From contig LCRO01000007.1 in NCBI GenBank assembly GCA_001004665.1, positions 1 to 33,870 of the forward strand: a DNA stretch of 33,870 nucleotides, read 5' to 3'. The position numbers and the translations under genes are program-made. The stretch comes from Candidatus Adlerbacteria bacterium GW2011_GWA1_54_10 (GTDB lineage Bacteria; Patescibacteriota; Minisyncoccia; Phycocordibacterales; SBAW01). The notes under the pieces were generated by a model. The model ran no database searches. It was not told the DNA's origin and saw only the letters and a list, made by a program, of their open reading frames with translations. Shown piece after piece: positions 30,097 to 33,870 of this stretch; the stretch's first letter is position 1; each line of letters begins with the position of its first letter.

Positions 30097-30104
30097 TTTA
30101 TACT
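30097..30104. promoter_or_regulatory. Overlapping divergent -10 elements (cupin / nucleotidyltransferase remnant)
   Basis: TTTATACT contains TATACT for the plus strand (30099-30104, 6 nt before GTG 30111) and, on the minus strand, TATAAA (30102-30097, 6 nt before the cupin ATG). A TTGCCT lies 16 nt upstream of the minus-strand hexamer. This is the second face-to-face -10 pair in the window. Confidence 0.55.
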
Positions 30105-30110
30105 GGCACT

Positions 30111-30461
30111 GTGTCCACAGGCAAAAAAGTTATCGCGGTGTCGGGAGGTTTTGACCCGTTACATATGGGTCACATACGGTTCTTTGAGGGGCCAATATAC
30201 TCTATGACGAGCTTATGGTGATACTCAACAACGACAAATGGCTCCGCGAGAAGAAGAATTCATCTTTATGCCGCAAGCAGAGCGCGCCGAAATCATCGCG
30301 GCGCTTCGCGCCGTAGATCGAATGATACTAACCGACCACGCCGAGGACGATGAGGATAGGAAAGCATATGCCGAATGTTGCAGGAGGTCCGGCCGCATAT
30401 CTTTGCCAACGGCGGGACCGTCCGCGGCAATATCTCCGAGCATGCGCTTTGTCGCCGATAA
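30111..30461 (+). pseudogene. Frameshifted nucleotidyltransferase (cytidylyltransferase-like)
   Basis: Pieces of one nucleotidyltransferase appear in successive frames. KKVIAVSGGFDPLHMGHIRFFEG, with the HxGH motif (from GTG 30111), is followed by LYDELMVILNNDKWLREKK (from about 30200). Then comes EFIFMPQAERAEIIAALRAVDRMIL (from about 30256), and SICRMLQEVRPHIFANGG (from about 30363), ending at TAA 30459. Each change equals a single-base loss. The intact protein would be about 120-140 aa, in the family of glycerol-3-P or sugar-phosphate cytidylyl/adenylyltransferases. The promoter-like TATACT remains. Sequencing error is the alternative, although neighbouring genes are intact. Confidence 0.8.
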
Positions 30462-30480
30462 CTTAAAATAATCGCGAGTA

Positions 30481-30515
30481 TCTAGAGGTTGTCTAGAGGT
30501 GACACCTCTAGACAA
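30481..30515. repeat. REP-like palindrome at the 3' side of the RAYT gene
   Basis: A 27-nt perfect palindrome (arm TTGTCTAGAGGTG, centre A, 30489-30515), preceded by a partial extra copy TCTAGAGGTT. The RAYT stop codon lies within it. The core matches the repeat at 31202-31222. Confidence 0.85.
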
Positions 30516-31185
30516 GCGTTGGGGTGCGCGTACGGTAGAATTCCTGAGCATTACAAAGCATTTCAGTAAAATCGGGATTTGGATAAAATTCTCGCAACAT
30601 ATTACCGGTTATCGCACCCTCCGGCCGATTTTGGCCAAAAAAATCAATAAGGCTGGAATATTGATATTGAAACAATTTATTTTCAATTTTTTTTAATTCG
30701 CCGCTTCCGGTTTTCCATTGAGGTTCGAAAAGCTCTATCGGATTAAACAGCACATATGGCACGACTTGCTTGAAGTAAATATTGTCGGAAATATGCTTTG
30801 AGCGAAAAGGCTTTACAAACAAATTACCCACCCTTGCCCTTTTTACATTGAAGTACATCGTATAACCAGTGCTGAGCTTACGCATGAATTTTGTTATTCC
30901 TCCTTCTGTCAAGGCTTTTAAAATCAAATGAAAATGAGATGGCATCAGGCAGTAGGCTCCTATTGCAACAATAAGCTCTTTTCTGGGTAAGGATAATATT
31001 TCTTCGTGAGTTATGTCGCGATCAAAAGAACTGCGCTCGACAGGGGCAACATTATTGGCCAGATAAAGCATCTGTGTAAAACGCAAATAATCACTTGTTG
31101 TCTCAAAGACTTTTCTTTTTTCGACTCCGCGGCTATAGCAATGGAACCATTCATTAGGAGCAAGGGGAATACGCCGGTAGGTCAC
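30508..31185 (-). mobile_element. RAYT / IS200-like HUH transposase (Y1_Tnp)
   Basis: A 225-aa single-strand transposase of the REP-associated tyrosine type. The HUH motif is H84-F85-H86 in CLMPSHFHLILK. The nucleophile is probably Tyr108 in MRKLSTGYTMYFNVK. The N-terminal WFHCYSRGVEKRKVF and the NPIELF segment are typical of the family. Matching palindromes lie on both sides, as expected if the enzyme processes REP hairpins. It starts with GTG; TATACT on the minus strand (31197-31192) ends 6 nt upstream. Flanking repeats plus the enzyme may form one mobile unit of about 740 bp. No cargo gene is included. Confidence 0.88.
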
Positions 31186-31191
31186 AAGGTA

Positions 31192-31197
31192 AGTATA
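31192..31197 (-). promoter_or_regulatory. -10 element of the RAYT gene
   Basis: TATACT on the minus strand, 6 nt before GTG 31185, immediately next to the flanking REP palindrome, which occupies the expected -35 and spacer region. REP structure or occupancy could therefore affect expression. Confidence 0.5.
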
Positions 31198-31201
31198 CCC
31201 T

Positions 31202-31222
31202 GTCTAGAGGTGACACCTCTAG
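31202..31222. repeat. REP-like palindrome at the 5' side of the RAYT gene
   Basis: CTAGAGGTG, centre A, CACCTCTAG (31204-31222), preceded by TGT as in the other copy. It shares its core with the 30489-30515 palindrome and brackets the transposase gene. Confidence 0.85.
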
Positions 31223-31226
31223 GTGC

Positions 31227-31265
31227 GCCGAGGGGCCCCGGCGCCTTGGCGCGGGACCCCTCGGC
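31227..31265. repeat. GC-rich long hairpin between RAYT and the sensor kinase
   Basis: GCCGAGGGG pairs with CCCCTCGGC, continuing inward through CCCgGCGCC / GGCGCGGG, about 17 of 19 positions paired. There is no T-run on either strand. The rest of the 31186-31416 gap has GGTTAGC/GCTAACC dyads (31301-31343) but no gene that I can see. Confidence 0.7.
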
Positions 31266-31416
31266 TGGATCTTGCCGTACTCCACAGTGCTTGACCTAAG
31301 GTTAGCCACTAAATACTGTCCTTAACCGATAATTGCTAACCGATTTTCAGAGAGTTAAGTGACAGCGGCTCGCCGAGCTCCATTGCCGTCTTGTTTTTCT
31401 CTCTCGCGTGCATATA

Positions 31417-32532
31417 CTAACGCATCTGCACTGAACCAAAAGTGAACCGTGAGTCATTAATTTTAGCGGCATGAGGATGTTCTCCCGTAAAATCAATTGA
31501 CGCCTCGCTATATGTCCTGCCTCCGATTCTGCTGTCCGCAATGCCCGCCGAGCTTCGAGCGTGTCGGGCAGCGCCGCCCATCGGCAGATACACAGAAACT
31601 TCGGTTCCTTTGCGTTTTTGGCTTTGGATGCGGATCTTGCCGCCGTGCGCCCTTACCATCTCACTTACAATAGTGAGCCCCAGACCCGAACCCGCCTTTT
31701 TAACTTTGCGGACGCGCGAAATGTCCGCGCGGTAAAAGGGTTCAAAGATGTGGGAAAGGTCATCCCGCGACATTCCTATGCCTGTGTCCGTTACGGAAAA
31801 AAGCACCATGTCCTCACTCGGCCGAAGTTCGACCAGGGCAGTGCCTTGCGCTCCTTTGGGCGTGTAATAAAGTGCGTTTTTTACAAGATTGTCCATTATC
31901 TGTTCGAGCGCCGCGCCGTTGCCCCAAACTACGCATCCGGTTTCCTTCCGCATGGATATGCGGATGCTCCTCTCGCGGGCAAGCGGCAGATTTCGCTTTA
32001 CGACAGCCTCGGCCAGCGGAGCGAGGTCTACGCTCTTGAACTGCATCCGCTCGGGGCGCGTCAAATTTTCGAGCGAAAGAAGGTTGTTGATTATCTCGGA
32101 AACGCGGCCGAGTTCCTCGATAGTCTCGAGAAAGATTTTGCGGGTGCTCCTTGGAAGCTTTTCGTCAATGAGTGCGACCTCGCTCGAAGTTTTTATCGTA
32201 GATAGAGGCGTACGCAACTCGTGCGCGACGTCGCTTATAAACCGCTTCTGGTACCTCAAGGTCTCGTGCGCAGGCTTCAAAATCGCGCGGGTAACGATAA
32301 AACCGAACAACGCCGCAGCCGCTATGATGGCGCCGAAGATAAGCCAGCTTTGTCGGGTAAAGATAAGTGCGAGAAAAAGCGCCGCGAGTGTAAGCAAGAC
32401 GAATCCGACCTGTAGCGCGATTATATTGACCGAGGTGCGGAAAAAAAGGTCCTCGCGATATTTACTCGCGTACTTCGCCCACAAGGCGATAACCGACGCC
32501 GCGTACCGTCTCAAAAATGGGTATGTCGTCAT
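31417..32532 (-). CDS. Sensor histidine kinase, short-loop (intramembrane-sensing type)
   Basis: Two-component kinase. Two membrane helices (about 36-58 and 63-82) are joined by only about 4 residues, the layout of intramembrane-sensing kinases. The H-box is FISDVAHELRTPLSTIK (His104). The ATPase domain has the N box (MDNLVKNALYYTPKG), G1 (DTGIGM), F (FEPFYR) and G2 (GSGLGLTIV). The catalytic domain ends at VSVYLPM, about residue 318; the last 53 residues derive from repeat-like DNA and do not match the family. The ATG at 32532 overlaps the regulator gene by 71 bp; a TTG at 32484 is a possible shorter start. It pairs with the upstream OmpR-type regulator. Confidence 0.9.
   Translation of the reverse strand: MTTYPFLRRYAASVIALWAKYASKYREDLFFRTSVNIIALQVGFVLLTLAALFLALIFTRQSWLIFGAIIAAAALFGFIVTRAILKPAHETLRYQKRFISDVAHELRTPLSTIKTSSEVALIDEKLPRSTRKIFLETIEELGRVSEIINNLLSLENLTRPERMQFKSVDLAPLAEAVVKRNLPLARERSIRISMRKETGCVVWGNGAALEQIMDNLVKNALYYTPKGAQGTALVELRPSEDMVLFSVTDTGIGMSRDDLSHIFEPFYRADISRVRKVKKAGSGLGLTIVSEMVRAHGGKIRIQSQKRKGTEVSVYLPMGGAARHARSSAGIADSRIGGRTYSEASIDFTGEHPHAAKINDSRFTFGSVQMR
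31542..31570. repeat. Palindromic repeat encoding the kinase C-terminal tail
   Basis: TGCCCG / CGGGCA outer arms with inner GCTTCGAGC. It codes for the ARHARSSAG part of the tail directly after the conserved ATPase domain and resembles other short GC-rich palindromes in such genomes. Confidence 0.55.
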
Positions 32533-33145
32533 GGCCGAGCTTCTTTCTCAAATTCTTCATATGCACGTCAAGCACGTTGCTCCACGACAGCGAATTGAAG
32601 TTCCACACGTGGTCGAACAGCTTCTCTCGCGACAGAACCTCGTTCGGTTGCCGCATAAAGCACTCGAGGAGTGCGAACTCCTTAAGTGTGAGAGGAATTT
32701 CCTCTTTCTCCTTGCGCACGACGCGCGTCGCCATGTCCATTTCAAGAGGACCCACTTTAAGAACTACCGGCTTTTGCTCCGCCGGCCGGCGCAGAACCGC
32801 GTTGATGCGCGAGAGCAGCTCCTCGAAGGAGAACGGCTTGACGATATAATCATCAGCGCCCTTGTTCAAGAGGTCAACTTTGTGCTCGGTCTCATTGCGG
32901 GCGGTGAGGACGATAATCGGAGTGGTTACGTTCTCTTTACGGACGCGCTCTGTTATCTGGGCTCCATCCATACCGGGGAGCATGAGATCGAGCAGGACGA
33001 GATCATACTCGTTTCGGTACAGTAAAATGCGGTTTAGCGCTTTCTCGCTGTCCGCGAGCCAGTCTACGGCATAGCCTTTAAGCTCCAGTCCTTTTTTTAG
33101 GGCTTTAGCGAGACGTTCCTCATCCTCGACGATTAAAAGGTGCAT
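32462..33145 (-). CDS. OmpR/PhoB-family response regulator
   Basis: A 227-aa regulator. The receiver domain (1-120) has the acidic pocket VEDEE, phospho-acceptor Asp53 (LVLLDLMLPGMDG), the conserved Thr in IVLTARN, and Lys in DDYIVKPF. The winged-helix DNA-binding domain (about 128-225) has LTLKEFALLECFMRQPNEVLSREKL and VDVHMKNLRKKLG-like recognition elements, ending TVRGVGYRL. It is first in the operon with the overlapping kinase gene. Its likely targets are 11-bp-spaced direct repeats; TGAA-N7-TGAA lies in the divergent gap with the PAP2 gene. Confidence 0.95.
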   Translation of the reverse strand: MHLLIVEDEERLAKALKKGLELKGYAVDWLADSEKALNRILLYRNEYDLVLLDLMLPGMDGAQITERVRKENVTTPIIVLTARNETEHKVDLLNKGADDYIVKPFSFEELLSRINAVLRRPAEQKPVVLKVGPLEMDMATRVVRKEKEEIPLTLKEFALLECFMRQPNEVLSREKLFDHVWNFNSLSWSNVLDVHMKNLRKKLGHDDIPIFETVRGVGYRLVGEVRE

Positions 33146-33200
33146 AGATGAATAGTTTATATTGGCAATATCGACCTAAGACAGTATCAATATTGTAACC

Positions 33201-33217
33201 TGAATGGTTAATGAAGC
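33201..33217. promoter_or_regulatory. Direct repeat, 11-bp period, possible response-regulator site
   Basis: TGAA at 33201 and again at 33212 within TGAATGGTTAATGAAGC; 11-bp direct repeats are the usual site form for OmpR/PhoB regulators. The site ends about 22 bp before the PAP2 -10, which lacks a good -35. A similar TGAACC-N5-TGAACC occurs at 31432-31448. Confidence 0.35.
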
Positions 33218-33239
33218 CTAGTTCAGATTTTGTGCATAG

Positions 33240-33245
33240 TATAAT
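33240..33245 (+). promoter_or_regulatory. -10 element of the PAP2 gene
   Basis: Perfect TATAAT, 6 nt before the ATG at 33252. There is no -35 and no TGn extension, so an activator may be needed. Confidence 0.6.
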
Positions 33246-33251
33246 AACTGT

Positions 33252-33719
33252 ATGCTCGATTCGTTGTTTATCTTCGGGGCGGTATGGCTTGTGTGGGTGC
33301 CGCCTGTCGCTCTGGGGATATATTTTCTGTCTTCGTCGCGCGCGGAAAAAATGCGCCTCGCGGCGCTGGCGGCGATAGCCCTGCCAGCCGCATTCGCGCT
33401 ATCCCGTATTGCAAGCCTTTTTTACTACAGTGAGAGGCCTTTTGCGGATGGCGGGATCATGCCGCTCGTTACGCACGCCGCCGACAACGGTTTTCCGTCC
33501 GACCACGCGCTTCTTGCGTTTGCGGTTGCTTTTGTAGCGCTTGAGCGCAACCGCACGCTCGGCTCGGCGCTCGTTCTTATCGCTATTTTAGTTTCCGTTT
33601 CGCGCATATGGGCCGGGGTGCACAATCCCATAGACATTGCAGGTTCCATCCTTGTCGCGGCGCTTGGGACGCTCATGGCGATTTCAGCGCGCCGCTACAT
33701 ACTGAAGCCGGTCTATTGA
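33252..33719 (+). CDS. PAP2-family membrane phosphatase (undecaprenyl-diphosphatase-like)
   Basis: A 155-aa polytopic membrane protein with the three phosphatase motifs of the PAP2 family: [15 protein letters not shown] (KX6RP-like), FPSDHALL (PSGH with Asp for Gly), and [16 protein letters not shown] (SRX5HX3D). It probably dephosphorylates undecaprenyl pyrophosphate or another lipid phosphate on the outer face of the membrane. Length fits BcrC/YbjG-like proteins, slightly short. It is divergent from the two-component operon, which may regulate it. Its stop overlaps the convergent receiver gene by 7 bp. Confidence 0.88.
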   Translation: MLDSLFIFGAVWLVWVPPVALGIYFLSSSRAEKMRLAALAAIALPAAFALSRIASLFYYSERPFADGGIMPLVTHAADNGFPSDHALLAFAVAFVALERNRTLGSALVLIAILVSVSRIWAGVHNPIDIAGSILVAALGTLMAISARRYILKPVY

Positions 33720-33870
33720 GCCTTTATTTCGATTTCGGCGAGGAGGGCTTCTATGTCGGCGACGGAAACAGGTTTGACAAGATGGTGGTCGAAGCCCGAC
33801 TCGCGCGCTTTTTGCTTGTCGCTGTCCTGGCCGTAGCCCGTAAGTGCGATGAGTGTCGCTCGAGAACCGC
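33713..33870 (-). CDS. Response-regulator receiver domain, C-terminal end (partial)
   Basis: The last 51 residues of a gene that continues beyond the window, absent from the ORF track because no start is included. [20 protein letters not shown] is followed by [22 protein letters not shown]. This is the end of a CheY-like receiver, with the conserved Thr in ALTGYG and the Lys in LVKP. The wording (GFDHHLVKP) is common in receivers of hybrid kinases, but a stand-alone regulator is equally possible. It ends with TAG within the end of the PAP2 gene. Confidence 0.85.
   Translation of the reverse strand, partial: GSRATLIALTGYGQDSDKQKARESGFDHHLVKPVSVADIEALLAEIEIKAQ

Noticed and set aside
31227-31265. 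Intrinsic terminator for the kinase operon
   Set aside because: The GC hairpin is strong, but neither strand has a following T-run, and it lies about 150 bp beyond the kinase stop. I treat it as a repeat element.

Overview
The window looks like a chromosomal segment of a Candidate Phyla Radiation bacterium (Patescibacteria, most likely Parcubacteria). The basis is compact gene packing, small core proteins, short palindromic repeats that run through coding regions with translations I associate with such genomes (SFAKATKG, KVRPSQACEGLTFA), and the gene content. TGA is used as a stop (trmD, dnaG, nrdA), so the UGA-recoded lineages Gracilibacteria and Absconditabacteria are unlikely. No tRNA, rRNA or CRISPR array was seen.

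Layout. 1-6.5 kb: the end of a short SMC-like ATPase without a recognisable hinge, an unknown 89-aa protein, RNase R (minus), then the core operon rpsP-khpA-trmD followed by an Ogg2-type DNA glycosylase. 6.5-16.6 kb: a 250-bp leader with a possible 37-aa ORF, a single-ORF rpoB-rpoC fusion (2285 aa), dnaG and the primary sigma factor, closed by a strong terminator. 16.7-22 kb: a RecB/Cas4-like nuclease, a DsbA-type thioredoxin-fold protein whose C-terminus is written by a palindrome, a DEDD exonuclease, hisS, and divergent truB. 21-25 kb: class I ribonucleotide reductase nrdAB; the small subunit has Phe at the radical-Tyr position (class Ic type). 25-30.1 kb: a DUF1360 membrane protein, then a minus-strand operon of a mannose-6-P-isomerase-like cupin, a membrane-anchored GH130, a tandem GH130-GH130, a PMM-like HAD phosphatase and a Gmad2 lipoprotein-like protein. 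30.1-31.4 kb: a frameshifted nucleotidyltransferase and a RAYT/IS200-like HUH transposase flanked by matching palindromes. 31.4-33.9 kb: a sensor kinase and OmpR-type regulator, a divergent PAP2 phosphatase, and the end of another receiver-domain protein.

Three themes cut across the genes. (1) Expression: at least eight genes have a -10 hexamer, often extended (TGn), only 6-8 nt before the start codon, which predicts leaderless mRNAs; two divergent pairs share overlapping, face-to-face -10 elements. (2) Small palindromic repeats have entered or rewritten rnr, rpoD, the DsbA-like gene and the kinase tail, and a RAYT that could mobilise such repeats is present; separately, two copies of a ~113-nt structured repeat at 5.1 and 21.0 kb show a compensatory base change. 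(3) Metabolism: GH130 + PMM-like HAD + M6P-isomerase cupin would form a route from beta-mannosides via mannose-1-P and mannose-6-P to fructose-6-P, or the reverse route to a mannosylated product.
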